Part shown: piece by piece, positions 25,756-36,385 of the stretch | How the letters are laid out: each line of letters begins with the position of its first letter | Numbering within the stretch: the stretch's first letter is position 1 | NCBI GenBank assembly: GCA_028687035.1 | Contig: JAQUAX010000006.1 | Location: 121,536-185,535 of the forward strand | DNA: 64,000 nt | Source: Dechloromonas sp. | GTDB taxonomy: Bacteria > Pseudomonadota > Gammaproteobacteria > Burkholderiales > Rhodocyclaceae | Reading direction: 5' to 3' | The notes under the pieces: model-generated | Database searches by the model: none | Told to the model about the DNA's origin: nothing | What the model saw: the letters and a program-made list of their open reading frames with translations, nothing else | Made by a program: the position numbers and the translations under genes

Positions 25756-26445
25756 ATGACCGACTTCCAGATTGCCCGCCAGGGAACCCCCGACTACGCA
25801 GTGCGCCAGAACCGCGTGCTGCGCAACACCTATATGCTGCTCGGCCTGTCCATGGTGCCCACCGTGCTCGGCGCCTTCGCCGGTGTCCAGATGGGTTTCA
25901 GCTTCTTTGCCGGCAGTCCGCTGATCTCCTTCCTGCTCTTCCTCGGCATCGCCTGGGGCTTCATGTGGGGTATCGAGAAGAACAAGGACAGCGGCGTCGG
26001 CGTCGCCCTGCTGCTCGGTTTCACCTTCTTCATGGGCCTGATGCTGTCGCGCATCCTGCAGGTCGCGCTGGGCTTCTCGAACGGCGGTTCGATGATCGCG
26101 CTGGCCGCGGGCGGCACCGGGGCGATCTTCTTCACGCTGGCCTCGGTCGCCACGGTCAGCAAGCGCGACTTTTCCGGCATGGGCAAGTTCCTGTTCGTCG
26201 GCATGATCGTCGTGCTGCTCGCCGCGCTGGCCAACATCTTCTTCCAGATCCCGGCGCTGTCGCTGACCATCGCCGCGGCCGTGGTACTGATCTTCTCGGC
26301 CTACATCCTGTACGACATCAGCCGCATCGTGCAGGGCGGCGAAACCAACTACGTGACCGCAACGCTCGCGGTTTACCTCGACATCTACAACGTTTTCGTC
26401 AGCCTGCTGCAGCTGATCATGGCCTTCACCGGCGAGCGCGACTGA
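25756..26445 (+). CDS. Bax inhibitor-1/YccA family membrane protein
   Basis: A 229-residue protein with about seven hydrophobic helices and the BI-1 signature in the last third (SAYILYDISRIVQGG...NYVTATLAVYLDIYNVF), whose acidic residues form the pH/calcium-sensing centre in the family. E. coli YccA inhibits the FtsH protease; the same role here is inferred. TTGAAA at 25696 with TAGTCT 17 bases on may be its promoter. A terminator follows directly. Confidence 0.9.
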   Translation: MTDFQIARQGTPDYAVRQNRVLRNTYMLLGLSMVPTVLGAFAGVQMGFSFFAGSPLISFLLFLGIAWGFMWGIEKNKDSGVGVALLLGFTFFMGLMLSRILQVALGFSNGGSMIALAAGGTGAIFFTLASVATVSKRDFSGMGKFLFVGMIVVLLAALANIFFQIPALSLTIAAAVVLIFSAYILYDISRIVQGGETNYVTATLAVYLDIYNVFVSLLQLIMAFTGERD

Positions 26446-26464
26446 ACCGGAACACATCACCCCC

Positions 26465-26489
26465 AAGGGCGGCTGCGGCCGCCCTTTTT
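26465..26489 (+). terminator. Terminator between the BI-1 gene and rlmD
   Basis: AAGGGCGGC-TGCG-GCCGCCCTT followed by TTTC. It lies between two convergent genes and should stop the BI-1 transcript; the rlmD stop codon is only two bases further. Confidence 0.88.
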
Positions 26490-26491
26490 CG

Positions 26492-27790
26492 TTATGGGCG
26501 CTCGAAGACGGCGATCGACTCGACGTGGGCGGTATGCGGGAACATGTTGACCGCCCCCGCCGACACGAAGCGATAGCCCTTCACGGAAACCAGCACCGCC
26601 GCATCGCGGGCCAGCGTCGCCGGATTGCAGGAGACATAGACGATGCGCCCCGGCGCGTCGTCGCCGAGCGCCTTGACCAGCTCGATCGCCCCCTCGCGCG
26701 GCGGATCGATCAGCATCTTGTCGAAACGGCCGAGCCGGGCGAGCGACTCGCCGGTGCAGTCGAACAGGTTGGCGACGCCGAATTCGACGCGCTCCGCCAG
26801 ACAGTTCGCCGCGGCACTCGCCTCGCCGCGCCGGACCAGCACGGGGCTGCCCTCGATGCCGACGACGCGGGCCCCGGAACGGGCGATCGGCAGCGTGAAG
26901 TTGCCGAGGCCGCAGAACATGTCGGCGATCCGCTCGCCCGGCCGGGGATCGAGCAGCCGCAAAGCCCGGCCGACCAGGACACGATTGACCGCGTGGTTGA
27001 CCTGGGTGAAGTCGGTCGGCCGGAATTCCATGTCGAGCCCGAATTCCGGCAGCGTGTAGGACAGGCGCGGCCCGGGCAGCGGATGGAAGCGCACTGCGCT
27101 GTCCGGCCCCTTGGGCTGCAGGTAGAACACGATGCCGTGGCGGTCGGCGAATTCGCGCAGGCGACGCTCGTCGGCCCCGGTCAGCGGCTGCAGGATGCGC
27201 AGAACCAGTGCGGTGCACGCCTCCCCGACGGCGATTTCGACCTGCGGCAGCCGGTCGGCGATCGACAGTCCGCCGATCAGTTCGCGCAGGGGCACCAGCA
27301 GCGCCGAGACCTGCGGCACAAGGATCGGGCAGGTCCGGATATCGGCGATATAGCTGCTGCGCTTCTCGTGGAAGCCGATCAGCATGCCGCCCTTCTTCTC
27401 GACCTTGCGCACGCCCAGACGGGCCCGGTGGCGATAGCCCCACGGCTCGCCCTGGATCGGCGGCAGCACGGTTTCCGGGCGGACGCGACCGATATGCCAC
27501 AGGCTGTCCTCAAGGACGCGCTGCTTGGCGGCGACCTGGGCGGAGGGCTCCATGTGCTGCATCGCGCAGCCGCCGCAGACGCCGAAATGCGGGCAACGCG
27601 GCGTCACGCGGGCCGGCGACGGCTTGCGGACCTCGACCAGATGGGCCAGTTCGTAGCTCGGTTTGCGGCGGAAGCTCGCGTACTCGACGGTCTCGCCCGG
27701 CAAGGCGCCGTCGACGAAGATGGCTTTGCCGTCCTGACGGGCAATTCCGCGCCCCTCGTGGTCCAGCGACTCGATGATCCCGATCGGCAC
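26492..27790 (-). CDS. rlmD: 23S rRNA (uracil-1939-C5)-methyltransferase RlmD
   Basis: A 432-residue SAM-dependent rRNA methyltransferase. A TRAM-like N-terminal domain is followed by [4Fe-4S] cysteines C66, C72, C75 ([10 protein letters not shown]) plus one near TCPIL, then the Rossmann motif [18 protein letters not shown], and the catalytic cysteine in [13 protein letters not shown]. The frame runs far upstream without homology; the GTG at 27790 with GGAG six bases before it gives a standard-length protein. Confidence 0.94.
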   Translation of the reverse strand: MPIGIIESLDHEGRGIARQDGKAIFVDGALPGETVEYASFRRKPSYELAHLVEVRKPSPARVTPRCPHFGVCGGCAMQHMEPSAQVAAKQRVLEDSLWHIGRVRPETVLPPIQGEPWGYRHRARLGVRKVEKKGGMLIGFHEKRSSYIADIRTCPILVPQVSALLVPLRELIGGLSIADRLPQVEIAVGEACTALVLRILQPLTGADERRLREFADRHGIVFYLQPKGPDSAVRFHPLPGPRLSYTLPEFGLDMEFRPTDFTQVNHAVNRVLVGRALRLLDPRPGERIADMFCGLGNFTLPIARSGARVVGIEGSPVLVRRGEASAAANCLAERVEFGVANLFDCTGESLARLGRFDKMLIDPPREGAIELVKALGDDAPGRIVYVSCNPATLARDAAVLVSVKGYRFVSAGAVNMFPHTAHVESIAVFERP

Positions 27791-27841
27791 GGTCAACTCC
27801 GGAAAAAGCGCGAATTCTATCAATCGGTTACACTGAACGCC

Positions 27842-28321
27842 ATGGCTCGCGAACTGATCACCACCTGGGGCGACTACCAGATCGCCATCGACCGCCTGCT
27901 GGCTATCCCGGCGAGCCGGATTCGCCTGTACGACGAAGACCTGCAGCAGCTGAACTGCGACTCGCCGGCCCGCCTCGAAGCCCTGCAGCGCCTGCTGCAG
28001 ACAGTACGACGACCCGACGCGCTGCAGATCGCCGTGCGCAACGCCGCGCCGCTGCGCGCCCGGCATCCCCGGCTGCTGCGTCTGCTCGCCGCTTACAGCC
28101 ACATCGCCGCCGCCCGCGAGACGCCGTCCCAGCTCGCGCACCTGCGGGACAACCTGCTGCTGATCGACGACCGCCATGCGCTGGTCCGTTTCGATCGCGA
28201 CCAGCCCCGCGCCAAGTTGCTGATCGACGAGCCCGACGAGGTCGGCGGCTATCTGCACCGTTTCGACGAAATCTGGGCCGAGGGCGGCGAGGAGATCAGT
28301 GCGACGACGCTCGGATTGTGA
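27842..28321 (+). CDS. Conserved hypothetical protein, 159 residues
   Basis: Not confidently recognised. It starts [20 protein letters not shown] and has a Leu/Arg-rich middle ([16 protein letters not shown]), then [21 protein letters not shown] and a C-terminal [22 protein letters not shown]. There is no membrane helix or signal. It diverges from rlmD with 51 bases between. A relation to PLD/nuclease-like uncharacterised betaproteobacterial proteins is possible but not claimed. Confidence 0.65.
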   Translation: MARELITTWGDYQIAIDRLLAIPASRIRLYDEDLQQLNCDSPARLEALQRLLQTVRRPDALQIAVRNAAPLRARHPRLLRLLAAYSHIAAARETPSQLAHLRDNLLLIDDRHALVRFDRDQPRAKLLIDEPDEVGGYLHRFDEIWAEGGEEISATTLGL

Positions 28322-28375
28322 TACCCGGCGGCCATATCGCAGTGCAGCAATTCATGCGCCACAGCGCGGATTATT

Positions 28376-28383
28376 GCTATAAT
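28376..28383 (+). promoter_or_regulatory. Extended -10 promoter element for the Ala/Pro-rich lipoprotein
   Basis: TGCTATAAT, a perfect -10 hexamer with an extended TG, lies in an AT-rich leader 75 bases before the ATG at 28458. No good -35 is seen, which is usual for extended -10 promoters. Confidence 0.6.
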
Positions 28384-28457
28384 CTTCAACTGATCGGATA
28401 GCTTCTGATCTCAGATAAATTCAGAATTTTTTTGGTTCTTGTCGATAAGGAAATCCC

Positions 28458-28694
28458 ATGAACAAGTCTTTTCTCGTTGCTGCCCTGCTTGCTGTTGCCC
28501 TGACCGCCTGCGGTAAGAAGGAAGAAGCTGCCGCTCCGGCTCCGGCTCCGGCTCCGGCTGCTGCCCCGGCCGCTCCGGCTGCCGCTCCGGCTGCCGAGCA
28601 ACAAGCCGCTCCGGCCGCCCCGGCCGCTGCTGACGCCGCCAAGCCGGCTGAAGCCGCTGCTCCGGCTGCCGCCCCGGCCGAAGAGAAGAAGTAA
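28458..28694 (+). CDS. Small Ala/Pro-rich lipoprotein
   Basis: A 78-residue protein: signal peptide with lipobox L-T-A-C (Cys18), then GKKEE and a low-complexity tail of Ala, Pro and a few Glu/Lys, ending EEKK. The tail is encoded by repeated GCTCCG/GCCCCG codons. There is no folded domain. It is most likely an extended, surface- or periplasm-anchored lipoprotein. It has its own extended -10 promoter and a strong terminator, so it is a single-gene unit and possibly well expressed. Confidence 0.82.
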   Translation: MNKSFLVAALLAVALTACGKKEEAAAPAPAPAPAAAPAAPAAAPAAEQQAAPAAPAAADAAKPAEAAAPAAAPAEEKK

Positions 28695-28710
28695 TCTCGC
28701 GCCAGCGACG

Positions 28711-28738
28711 AAAAACGGGGCTTCGGCCCCGTTTTTTT
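28711..28738 (+). terminator. Terminator of the Ala/Pro-rich lipoprotein gene
   Basis: AAAAACGGGGC-TTCG-GCCCCGTTTTTTT: a UUCG tetraloop, a strong stem and seven T, 17 bases after the stop. Confidence 0.95.
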
Positions 28739-28758
28739 ATGCCCGCTACCGGGAAACA

Positions 28759-28787
28759 AAAAAGCCGCGCTCAAGGCGCGGCTTTTT
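28759..28787 (-). terminator. Terminator of bamC
   Basis: A 12-bp stem AAAAAGCCGCGC with its complement and a 5-base loop. On the minus strand it ends in a T-run, 20 bases beyond the bamC stop. Confidence 0.9.
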
Positions 28788-28806
28788 GACGTCCGGAGAA
28801 TCCGGC

Positions 28807-29937
28807 TTACTGCAATTGCTGCTGCAGCAAGCCGAGAATCTTTTTCGCGGTGTCGGAACGGTCGGTACCACCTTCGCTGGTCAGCACGCGGACGACGCTC
28901 TGCGTCCCGGCTTCGCCGACGTGAATCCGGTACTGGACCTTGCTGCTCGCCGGCGGCTCGCTGCCCTTCCAGAAAGCGAGCTTGGCCAGCCAGCCATCGT
29001 CCTTCTTGCGGTTGTCGATCTCGGGATCGACATAGCGGACGAAATACAGGCCGCGCGAACGGTCGCGGTCCTCGACCGTGAAACCAACCCGATCGAGCGC
29101 CAGCCCGACCCGGCGCCAGGCGCGGTCGAAGCGCTCGTACACCTCCAGCTTGCCGGCACCATCGTCCGCCTTGGCGAGCTTGGCCCGCGGTTCGGCCTTG
29201 ACGACGGCCAGCGCGGCCTCGGCCCGCTTCTCCTCGGAACCGAGCCGGACCATCAGGCGGCGCAGGAACTCGGCTTCCAGCTCGGGATCGGCGGCACGCG
29301 GCTGCCAGCGGGTTTCTTCCTTGGCCGACGACGTGAAGACTTCCTCCATGCCGCGGTGGCTGATGAAGATGTCGGTGGTACCGGGTTGCGTACCCGGCTC
29401 GAAGCGGGTGCGGAACTTGTCGCGCTCGCCGGTCGAGTACAGCGAATCGAGCAGCTTGCCCAGCGTGTTGCGCAGGATGTCCTCGGGAATCTTGGCGCGA
29501 TTCTCGGCCCAGTCGGTTTCCATGACGCCGGCTTCCGGGCGCTCGATGGCGACGATGAAACCGGATTCCTGCCAGAAATCCTTGACGTTATCCCACAGCT
29601 TGTCGGCCGGAGCGGCGACGACCAGCCAACGCTGGTTGCCGGAACGTTCGACGCGCACCTTATCCACCTGCGGCAGAACGACCGCGTTCTGGGCCTGGGC
29701 GGCCGGCGTGCGCTCGGCGCTGTACGCCGAATAGGTCGCGCTGCCACGGCTGCCGGCGACATCCGGAACCAGGTAGCGGTCGTCGCGGCTGATTTGCGAC
29801 AGGTCGGGCGGCACCTCGAGCGTCGGCACCTTGCCGGAGGACTTGTAGTCGATCTTGCGACCTTCGGGCATCGAGCTGCAGCCGGTGATCGCAATCGCGA
29901 CCAGGGCCAGCGTCAGTCCGGACAGGCGGTGTTTCAT
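28807..29937 (-). CDS. bamC: Outer membrane assembly lipoprotein BamC
   Basis: A 376-residue lipoprotein of the BAM beta-barrel assembly complex. The signal peptide ends in the lipobox ITGC with Cys20. The N-terminal unstructured BamD-binding part follows (KIDYKSSGKVPTLEVPPDLS). Then come two helix-grip domains, about 95-230 (RWLVVAAPADKLWDNVKDFW) and 270-376 (YFVRYVDPE). AAGGA lies five bases before the ATG. It follows dapA by 17 bases, the same dapA-bamC order as in E. coli. Confidence 0.93.
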   Translation of the reverse strand: MKHRLSGLTLALVAIAITGCSSMPEGRKIDYKSSGKVPTLEVPPDLSQISRDDRYLVPDVAGSRGSATYSAYSAERTPAAQAQNAVVLPQVDKVRVERSGNQRWLVVAAPADKLWDNVKDFWQESGFIVAIERPEAGVMETDWAENRAKIPEDILRNTLGKLLDSLYSTGERDKFRTRFEPGTQPGTTDIFISHRGMEEVFTSSAKEETRWQPRAADPELEAEFLRRLMVRLGSEEKRAEAALAVVKAEPRAKLAKADDGAGKLEVYERFDRAWRRVGLALDRVGFTVEDRDRSRGLYFVRYVDPEIDNRKKDDGWLAKLAFWKGSEPPASSKVQYRIHVGEAGTQSVVRVLTSEGGTDRSDTAKKILGLLQQQLQ

Positions 29938-29954
29938 GTTGATCCTTACTCGGT

Positions 29955-30833
29955 TCAGTCGATCAGGCCGGCCTGGCGCAGGGCGGCGAGCACGCGCGCC
30001 TGACCGGACTCGGACAGCGGGGTCAGCGGCAGGCGGATGCCGTTCGGCATCAGGCCGAGCTTGTGCACGGCCCACTTGACCGGAATCGGGTTGGCTTCGC
30101 AGAACAGGTCGCGATGCAGGCCGATCAGCTTGAAGTGAATCTCGCGGGCGCGGGCGACGTCGCCGGCCGCCGCCGCGACGCACATCTCGTGCATCAGGCG
30201 CGGCGCGACGTTGGCGGTCACCGAGATGTTGCCGTGGAAGCCCATCATGATCGTCGAGACGCAGGTCATGTCGTCGCCGCTGTACAGCGCGAAATCCTTC
30301 GGCGCACGGGCGATCAGGTCGCAGGCGCGGTCGAAGTTGCCGGTCGCGTCCTTGACGCCGACGATACCCGGCACCCCGGCCAGACGCAGGATCGTGTCGT
30401 TACTCATGTCGGCGACGGTGCGGCCCGGCACGTTGTAGAGCAGCACCGGCAGTTCGACCGCTTCGGCGATCGCCTTGAAGTGGCGGTACAGGCCTTCCTG
30501 GGTCGGCTTGTTGTAGTAGGGCACGACCGACAGCGCCATATCGGCGCCGGCCTGCTTCGCGAACTCGGTCAGCTCAATGGCCTCGGCGGTGGAGTTGGCG
30601 CCGGTGCCGGCGATCACCGGAATCCGGCCGGCAGCGTGGTCGACCGCAACCTTGATCAATTCGCAGTGCTCGCTGACATCGACGGTCGGCGATTCACCGG
30701 TCGTGCCGACGACGACAACAGCGTCCGTGCCCTCGGCGACGTGGAAGTCGATCAGCTTGCGCAGCGAATTCAAATCGAGGCTGCCGTCCTCGTGCATGGG
30801 GGTGACGATCGCGACTATGGATCCGGTAATCAT
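29955..30833 (-). CDS. dapA: 4-Hydroxy-tetrahydrodipicolinate synthase
   Basis: A 292-residue TIM-barrel aldolase condensing pyruvate with aspartate semialdehyde for lysine and diaminopimelate. Catalytic residues are at the same numbers as in E. coli: T44-T45 in GTTGES, Y133 in LLYNVPGRT, and the Schiff-base K161 in GVKDATGN. It is full length from ATG and leads the dapA-bamC unit. Confidence 0.97.
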   Translation of the reverse strand: MITGSIVAIVTPMHEDGSLDLNSLRKLIDFHVAEGTDAVVVVGTTGESPTVDVSEHCELIKVAVDHAAGRIPVIAGTGANSTAEAIELTEFAKQAGADMALSVVPYYNKPTQEGLYRHFKAIAEAVELPVLLYNVPGRTVADMSNDTILRLAGVPGIVGVKDATGNFDRACDLIARAPKDFALYSGDDMTCVSTIMMGFHGNISVTANVAPRLMHEMCVAAAAGDVARAREIHFKLIGLHRDLFCEANPIPVKWAVHKLGLMPNGIRLPLTPLSESGQARVLAALRQAGLID

Positions 30834-30911
30834 GGCCTGTTGATGTGAAAGTGAATTCGTCGATTGTAACTGAAGGGCATTCCCGGGGAAAAGGCGCTTG
30901 GTAACAGAATG

Positions 30912-31880
30912 TCACGCCCCTTCCCAGTGCAGCAGGCCGCGCCCCGCCCGCAGCCGGCCGCCGGGCAGGCGCAGCTCGGGATGGCGGTCCGGTCCGGCCG
31001 CAAGCAGCTGACGGGCGAACTCGTCGAGCCGCGTGGTGACCGGCACCTGCCAGCCGAGCTGGCGCAGGCGCCAGCGCAACAGGTTTTTCAAGCGGGCCGG
31101 TGACAGCTCGCGCAAGCCGGACAGCTGCGCTGCGTCGCCGCGACGGACTTGCTGCCAGTCCTGTTCGGCCAGTTCGTCGAGCAGCCCGAGGGCTTCCGAG
31201 AAATGCCCGGCGGCCCGGGCCAGCGCGGCTTCACTGCCCGGCAGCCGGGCTTCGATCGCGGTCAACACCTCGTGGCGCAGGAAATTGCGGGTCAGCCGGG
31301 TATCGGCGTTGCTCTCGTCATCGATCCAGGCGAGGCCGTGCGCACGGGCGTAGCTTTCGAGTTCGGCGCGCCCGCTGCCGAGCAGCGGACGCAGCAGGCG
31401 CAGACCGCCCCGCCGGGCCGCCGGCGGCATCGCGGCGGCGCCGGTCAGGCCGGCACCACGCAGCAGGTTGAGCAGCACCGTTTCGGCCTGGTCGCCGCGA
31501 TGCTGGGCCAGGGCCAGGTTGGTGACGCCGTGGGCGGCAAATGCCGCGTAGCGCGCATCGCGTGCCGCCGCCTCGAGGCCGCTGCGGCTTGCGGTATCGA
31601 CGGAGACATGGACCACCGTCAGCGGTACGCCGAGTCCGGCGCAATAGTCGGCGCAAAAGGCCGCCCAGGCATCGGCGTTGGCCGACAGGCCGTGATGGAC
31701 GTGGAGTGCGGAAAGGCGCGCCCGCCAGCCGGCGGCGACCAGCGCATGCAGCAGCACGACCGAGTCGCAGCCGCCGGACAGGCCGACGCACAGCACTTCC
31801 TCCGGCGCCAGCCGGGCGGCCAGAAAGTTGCCGACGCGGGCCGGCAGATCAGTCGGTGGGCTGTTCCTTGAAGCGGCCAT
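30912..31880 (-). CDS. tilS: tRNA(Ile)-lysidine synthase
   Basis: A 322-residue enzyme that makes lysidine at C34 of the AUA-reading tRNA-Ile. The ATP-binding PP-loop is SGGCDS at 35-40; [11 protein letters not shown] and [18 protein letters not shown] are conserved downstream. A short C-terminal domain closes it, making it shorter than the E. coli protein. Its start lies 32 bases inside the end of accA and has no strong ribosome site, so it probably depends on accA translation. Confidence 0.92.
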   Translation of the reverse strand: MAASRNSPPTDLPARVGNFLAARLAPEEVLCVGLSGGCDSVVLLHALVAAGWRARLSALHVHHGLSANADAWAAFCADYCAGLGVPLTVVHVSVDTASRSGLEAAARDARYAAFAAHGVTNLALAQHRGDQAETVLLNLLRGAGLTGAAAMPPAARRGGLRLLRPLLGSGRAELESYARAHGLAWIDDESNADTRLTRNFLRHEVLTAIEARLPGSEAALARAAGHFSEALGLLDELAEQDWQQVRRGDAAQLSGLRELSPARLKNLLRWRLRQLGWQVPVTTRLDEFARQLLAAGPDRHPELRLPGGRLRAGRGLLHWEGA

Positions 31881-32817
31881 AGCTCATCAGCCGCTCGTAG
31901 CGCTGGGCCAGCAGCTCGCTGGCGGACAATCCGGACAGCTGCTTGAGCGCGTCCTGCAGGGCCTTCTTCAGGTTCTGCGCCATCGCCGCGTGGTCGCGCT
32001 GGGCGCCGCCGAGCGGCTCGTTGACGATCTTGTCGACCAGGCCCAGCGTCTTGAGGCGTTGCGCGGTGATACCCATCGTCTCGGCCGCCTCGGGCGCCTT
32101 CGCGGCGCTCTTCCACAGGATGGAAGCGCAGCCTTCCGGCGAGATCACCGAATAGGTCGAATACTGCAGCATCTGCACGACGTCGCCGACGGCGATCGCC
32201 AGCGCGCCGCCGGAGCCGCCCTCGCCGATGATGGTGACGATGACCGGCACCTTCAGTTCGGCCATCACGTACAGATTGCGGCCGATCGCCTCGGACTGGC
32301 CGCGCTCCTCGGCGTCGATGCCGGGATAGGCGCCCGGCGTGTCGACGAAGGTGAACACCGGCAGGCCGAACTTCTCGGCCAGCTTCATCAGGCGCAGCGC
32401 CTTGCGGTAGCCCTCGGGACGCGGCATGCCGAAGTTGCGGAAGATCTTTTCCTTGGTGTCACGGCCCTTCTGGTGGCCGATCACCATCACCGGCTGGCCG
32501 TTGAAGCGGGCCAGGCCGCCGACGATCGCGTGGTCGTCGGCGAAGGCGCGGTCGCCGTGCAGCTCCTCGAAATCGGTGAAGATGTGCTGCACGTAATCCA
32601 GCGTGTACGGACGCTGCGGGTGACGGGCGACCTGCGAAATCTGCCAGGGCGACAGCTTGGCGTAGACGTCCTTGGTCAGCTGGGCGCTCTTCTTTTCGAG
32701 ACGCTCGATCTCTTCCGAGATATCGACGGCGGAATCGTCCTGGACGAAGCGCAGCTCTTCAATCTTGGCTTCGAGGTCGGCGATCGACTGCTCGAAATCG
32801 AGAAAACTAGTTTTCAT
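31849..32817 (-). CDS. accA: Acetyl-CoA carboxylase carboxyltransferase subunit alpha
   Basis: A 322-residue subunit that with AccD transfers carboxyl from biotin to acetyl-CoA, the first step of fatty acid synthesis. It starts [20 protein letters not shown] with a coiled-coil region, then [15 protein letters not shown], and the carboxyltransferase motif [15 protein letters not shown]. It is full length. It overlaps tilS at its 3' end, a common betaproteobacterial pairing. Confidence 0.97.
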   Translation of the reverse strand: MKTSFLDFEQSIADLEAKIEELRFVQDDSAVDISEEIERLEKKSAQLTKDVYAKLSPWQISQVARHPQRPYTLDYVQHIFTDFEELHGDRAFADDHAIVGGLARFNGQPVMVIGHQKGRDTKEKIFRNFGMPRPEGYRKALRLMKLAEKFGLPVFTFVDTPGAYPGIDAEERGQSEAIGRNLYVMAELKVPVIVTIIGEGGSGGALAIAVGDVVQMLQYSTYSVISPEGCASILWKSAAKAPEAAETMGITAQRLKTLGLVDKIVNEPLGGAQRDHAAMAQNLKKALQDALKQLSGLSASELLAQRYERLMSYGRFKEQPTD

Positions 32818-32876
32818 GGACAGCTCGTTTCTTGAATTGGGGCGCATTCTACCCCAAAGCCAGAAAGGGTTTGTTT

Positions 32877-33503
32877 TCAGTACTCGACCGGCACCGGATC
32901 GAGACTGCGCCACAAATACCAGGTCGCCACCGAACGCCACGGACGCCAGCGTTCGCCGAATTCGGCCAGCGTCCGCCGCGGCTGGCGCTCGCCGGCGAAG
33001 TAATGGAGACAGATCGCGCGCTGCAGGCCGATATCGTCCAGCGGATAGACGTCCGGCCGCAGCAGGTTGAAGATCAGGAACATTTCGGCCGTCCACCGCC
33101 CGATGCCGCGCACCCTGCACAGTTCGGCGATCAGCGTCGCATCGTCGAGTTCCTTCCAGGCGCCCGGATCGAGGCGGCCGTCGGCAAAGTGCGCGGCGAG
33201 GTCGCACAGGTATTCGATCTTGCGCTGCGACAGACCGCAGCCGGCCAACCCGCCCGGCCCTGCCGCCAGCACCGCGGCCGGCGCGACGTCGCCGACGGCG
33301 GCCCGGAAGCGCGTCCACACCGCATCGGCCGCCCGCACCGAAATCTGCTGGCCGACGATGGAGCGGGCCAGCGTACCGAAAGCGTCGCCGCGCGAGGCCA
33401 AAGCCAGGCCGGCATAGCGTTCGGCGAACCCGGCCATCACCGGATCGGTCGCGGAAAGTTCGGCTGCCGCCTGCAGCCAGTAGTCGGGGATCATGGCCGC
33501 CAT
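32877..33503 (-). CDS. DNA-3-methyladenine glycosylase, HhH-GPD superfamily
   Basis: About 208 residues of an AlkA-type base-excision glycosylase. The fold signature is visible: [16 protein letters not shown], the helix-hairpin-helix [15 protein letters not shown], then the catalytic aspartate in [11 protein letters not shown]. It lacks the N-terminal TBP-like domain of E. coli AlkA. The start is unclear because none of the candidate ATGs (33503, 33494) has a ribosome site and the frame stays open to 33578. It is upstream of accA in the same direction. Confidence 0.87.
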   Translation of the reverse strand: MAAMIPDYWLQAAAELSATDPVMAGFAERYAGLALASRGDAFGTLARSIVGQQISVRAADAVWTRFRAAVGDVAPAAVLAAGPGGLAGCGLSQRKIEYLCDLAAHFADGRLDPGAWKELDDATLIAELCRVRGIGRWTAEMFLIFNLLRPDVYPLDDIGLQRAICLHYFAGERQPRRTLAEFGERWRPWRSVATWYLWRSLDPVPVEY

Positions 33504-33607
33504 GATGCGGTCGACCGCGTTCACGGCGCAAGTTTCGCGCCGCCCCGGCAAGACGGGCTGCGGCAAGTTTGCTACCATCGCGCGGATAACGCCCCGCCAG
33601 GAACCCG

Positions 33608-34786
33608 ATGCCGAACGCCCCCGCTCCGCTGTTCATCCGCCCCCTGCTCGACACCGAGGACAAATGGTCCGGCTACGCCGTCGAGTTCGAGCCGGGCGCG
33701 CCGGCCCCGGAATCGATCGCCTACTTGTCCGGCTCGCCGTGGCTGCGCGAATTCGACGTCCGCAAACCCTGGTTCCTGCCGGTCCAGCCGGCCTGCGAGC
33801 TGTCGGGAATGCCCGAGCGGGCGGTCCTGGTCTTCGCCGCCGCCCCCGATGCCGCGGAAGATCCCGCGCTGGCCCAGTGCGAGGCCCGGCTGCGCCAGGC
33901 CAGCCGGCGGCTGGCGCTGTGCGCGGCCCCCCAGGCCAAGCTGCCGGCCAGCGGCACCTGGAACTACCTGCTGATCAGCTCGGCGCATGCCCGCACCCTG
34001 CCCCCCTACACCCTGCTCGGCCTGTCCGCCCGGACGACCATCGTCGCCACCCAGGTGTTCAGCCACCAGGACCGGCAGTGGTGCCAGAAGAACAACTGCG
34101 CGCTATCGACCGACGAATACCTGCTGACCTTCTCGGCCGACAACCGCCGGCCGGACACGACCCGGCTGAAGCTGCTCGAACTGCTGTCGCTGGTTGCCAA
34201 GGACGCCGACACCCGGGCCCTGGAAGACGTTTTCCGGCAGGAGCCCAAGCTGTCCTACAGCCTGCTGCGCCTGGTCAACTCGGCGGCGATGGCGCCGCGC
34301 ACGCCGATCACCAGCTTTTCCCAGGCGATCAACCTGCTCGGCCGCCGGCAATTGCAGCGCTGGCTGCAGTTGCTGGTCTATGCCGACCCTAACCACGAAC
34401 AGCAGGGCAATCCCCTGTTGCTGAAGGCGGCGTCGCGCGGCCGCCTGCTCGAACTGCTCGCCCCCGGGCTGGGCTCGCTGGCCGGCGAACTGTCCGGCGA
34501 CGCGGCCTTCATGACCGGCAGCTTTTCCCTGCTCGACGTACTGCTGAACATGCCGATGCCCGAAATCCTGCAGCAGCTGCCGCTGCACGACGAGGTCCGC
34601 GAGGCGCTGGCGGCGCGCAGCGGACCGCTCGGCAAGCTGCTCAACGCGATCGACCTGGCCGAGGCCGGCACGCCGAAGAGCGCGGCGCAGAAGCTGGCCG
34701 AACTCGGCATCGGCGGCGACGCCTACATCGACGCGCAACTCCAGGCGCTGGGCTGGGCGGCGAAGATTCACCCCGCCGCCGGCTGA
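33608..34786 (+). CDS. HDOD-domain signalling protein with degenerate EAL-like N-terminus
   Basis: A 392-residue protein. The N-terminal 170 residues resemble the weak EAL half of YuxH-like proteins but lack the catalytic EAL acidic set. The HDOD domain spans about 195-380 ([52 protein letters not shown]). HDOD proteins act in cyclic-di-GMP and stress signalling. AGGA lies five bases before the ATG. It is one of two HDOD genes in this 3-kb stretch. Confidence 0.85.
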   Translation: MPNAPAPLFIRPLLDTEDKWSGYAVEFEPGAPAPESIAYLSGSPWLREFDVRKPWFLPVQPACELSGMPERAVLVFAAAPDAAEDPALAQCEARLRQASRRLALCAAPQAKLPASGTWNYLLISSAHARTLPPYTLLGLSARTTIVATQVFSHQDRQWCQKNNCALSTDEYLLTFSADNRRPDTTRLKLLELLSLVAKDADTRALEDVFRQEPKLSYSLLRLVNSAAMAPRTPITSFSQAINLLGRRQLQRWLQLLVYADPNHEQQGNPLLLKAASRGRLLELLAPGLGSLAGELSGDAAFMTGSFSLLDVLLNMPMPEILQQLPLHDEVREALAARSGPLGKLLNAIDLAEAGTPKSAAQKLAELGIGGDAYIDAQLQALGWAAKIHPAAG

Positions 34787-34788
34787 AT

Positions 34789-35430
34789 TCAGCCGAACCG
34801 TCCACTGAGGAAGGGGTTGTAGCGACGCTCCTCGCCGAACGTCGACATCGGCCCGTGCCCCGGGATGAATTCGACGTCGTCGCCGAGCGGAAAAAGCTTG
34901 TCCTTGATCGATGCGATCAGCGTGTCGTAATCGCCGCGCGGGAAGTCGGTGCGCCCGATCGATCCCTGGAACAGCACGTCGCCGACCTGGGCCAGCCGGC
35001 TCGGCGCATGGAAGAACACGACATGGCCCGGCGTATGGCCCGGGCAGTGCAGCACGTCGAGTTCGACTTCGCCGAAGCTGACCTTGTCGCCGCCCTGCAG
35101 CCAGCGGTCCGGCGTGAAGCTGCGCACGTCGGGAAAGCCGAACATCCGGCTCTGCTGCGGCATGCCGTCGATCCAGAAGCGGTCCTCCGCATGCGGCCCC
35201 TCGACCGGGACGCCGGTCTTCTCGACCAGCGCGGCGACCCCGCCGGCATGGTCGATGTGGCCGTGGGTGACCAGCACCTTGGCCAGCATCAGGCCCTCGT
35301 CGGCGAGCACGCCCAGCACGCGGTCGATGTCGCCGCCCGGATCGATGACCGCCGCCTGACGGGTCTGCTCGCACCAGAAGATGGTGCAGTTCTGTTCGAA
35401 GGGAGTCACCGGAACGACGGTATAGCGCAT
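34789..35430 (-). CDS. MBL-fold hydrolase (YcbL/glyoxalase II-like)
   Basis: A 213-residue metallo-beta-lactamase-fold enzyme with the whole metal set: [19 protein letters not shown], the GD of [14 protein letters not shown] and PGHGP. The compact size without the glutathione-binding C-terminal domain points to the YcbL-type group. It is encoded between two HDOD genes on the opposite strand; its stop is two bases past the stop of the first, so these genes converge. Confidence 0.9.
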   Translation of the reverse strand: MRYTVVPVTPFEQNCTIFWCEQTRQAAVIDPGGDIDRVLGVLADEGLMLAKVLVTHGHIDHAGGVAALVEKTGVPVEGPHAEDRFWIDGMPQQSRMFGFPDVRSFTPDRWLQGGDKVSFGEVELDVLHCPGHTPGHVVFFHAPSRLAQVGDVLFQGSIGRTDFPRGDYDTLIASIKDKLFPLGDDVEFIPGHGPMSTFGEERRYNPFLSGRFG

Positions 35431-35533
35431 GTTTCCTGTCCTGAAGCGGGAATCGGCCGATTATCGCATGCTTGCCGGCCCGCTCCGCCCCCCTTAAACT
35501 CGGCGTAACCAAGGGGACGCGAGGAAGAACAAG

Positions 35534-36385
35534 ATGCTGGATCATCCGCTGCCGGACATCGATGCCTGGGTGCTGCTGTTCGGCGAAAGCAGCCTGCCGG
35601 TGCTGCGCGTCACCCGGCGCCGCCTCGAGGAGATGCGGGCCGACCTCGACCGCGTGGACGCCCGCGAACTGGCCCGGCTGATCCTGCAGGACCCGATCAT
35701 GACGGTCCGCGTGCTCGCCTACATCCAGCCATTACGGGGACGTTCGCTGCAACGCGACATCACGACCATCGCCAGCGCGGTGATGATGGCCGGCATCGAG
35801 CCCTTCTTCCGGCGCTTCGGCGAACTGACCACCATCGAGGAGCAACTCCGGGGGCAGGACCCGCATGCGCTGCTCGGCGTGCTGCAGATCATCCGGCGCG
35901 CCCAGCGCGCCGCCGACTACGCGCAGGACTGGGCGATCTGGCGCCACGACATCAACATGGAGGAAGTGCGGATCGCCGCGCTGCTCCACGACCTCGCCGA
36001 AATCCTGGTCTGGTGCTTCGCGCCGGCCCTGGGCCTGCAGATCCAGGCCCAGCAGAAGGCCCGCCCGACGATGCGCAGCGCCGACGCGCAGCGCAACACG
36101 CTGGGCTTCACCTTCCTCGACATCCAGCGCGAACTGTGCCGCGTCTGGCACCTGCCCGACCTGCTGCAGACGCTGATCGACGACAATAATACCGACCAGC
36201 CGCGCGTCAAGAACGTCTCGCTGGCCGTCCGGCTGGCGCGCCACTCGGCGCACGACTGGGAAGACCCGGCCCTGCCCGACGATTACACCGACATCGGCGA
36301 ACTGCTGCACATTACCCCGGAAGCGGTGCGCCAGCACCTCGGCCTGGAGCCGATGCCGGCCCGCTCGCCCGAGCTGGACGCCTAG
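35534..36385 (+). CDS. HDOD-domain protein
   Basis: A 283-residue protein. HDOD core about 20-220, with LILQDPIMTVRVLAYIQ, then TTIASAVMMAGIEPFFRRF. A true HD pair occurs in IAALLHDLAEILVW, which most HDOD proteins have lost. The C-terminal HITPEAVRQHLGLEPMPA tail is short. The ATG is at 35534, with GAGGAAGAACAAG upstream. It converges with the small membrane-protein gene at 36382. Confidence 0.85.
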   Translation: MLDHPLPDIDAWVLLFGESSLPVLRVTRRRLEEMRADLDRVDARELARLILQDPIMTVRVLAYIQPLRGRSLQRDITTIASAVMMAGIEPFFRRFGELTTIEEQLRGQDPHALLGVLQIIRRAQRAADYAQDWAIWRHDINMEEVRIAALLHDLAEILVWCFAPALGLQIQAQQKARPTMRSADAQRNTLGFTFLDIQRELCRVWHLPDLLQTLIDDNNTDQPRVKNVSLAVRLARHSAHDWEDPALPDDYTDIGELLHITPEAVRQHLGLEPMPARSPELDA

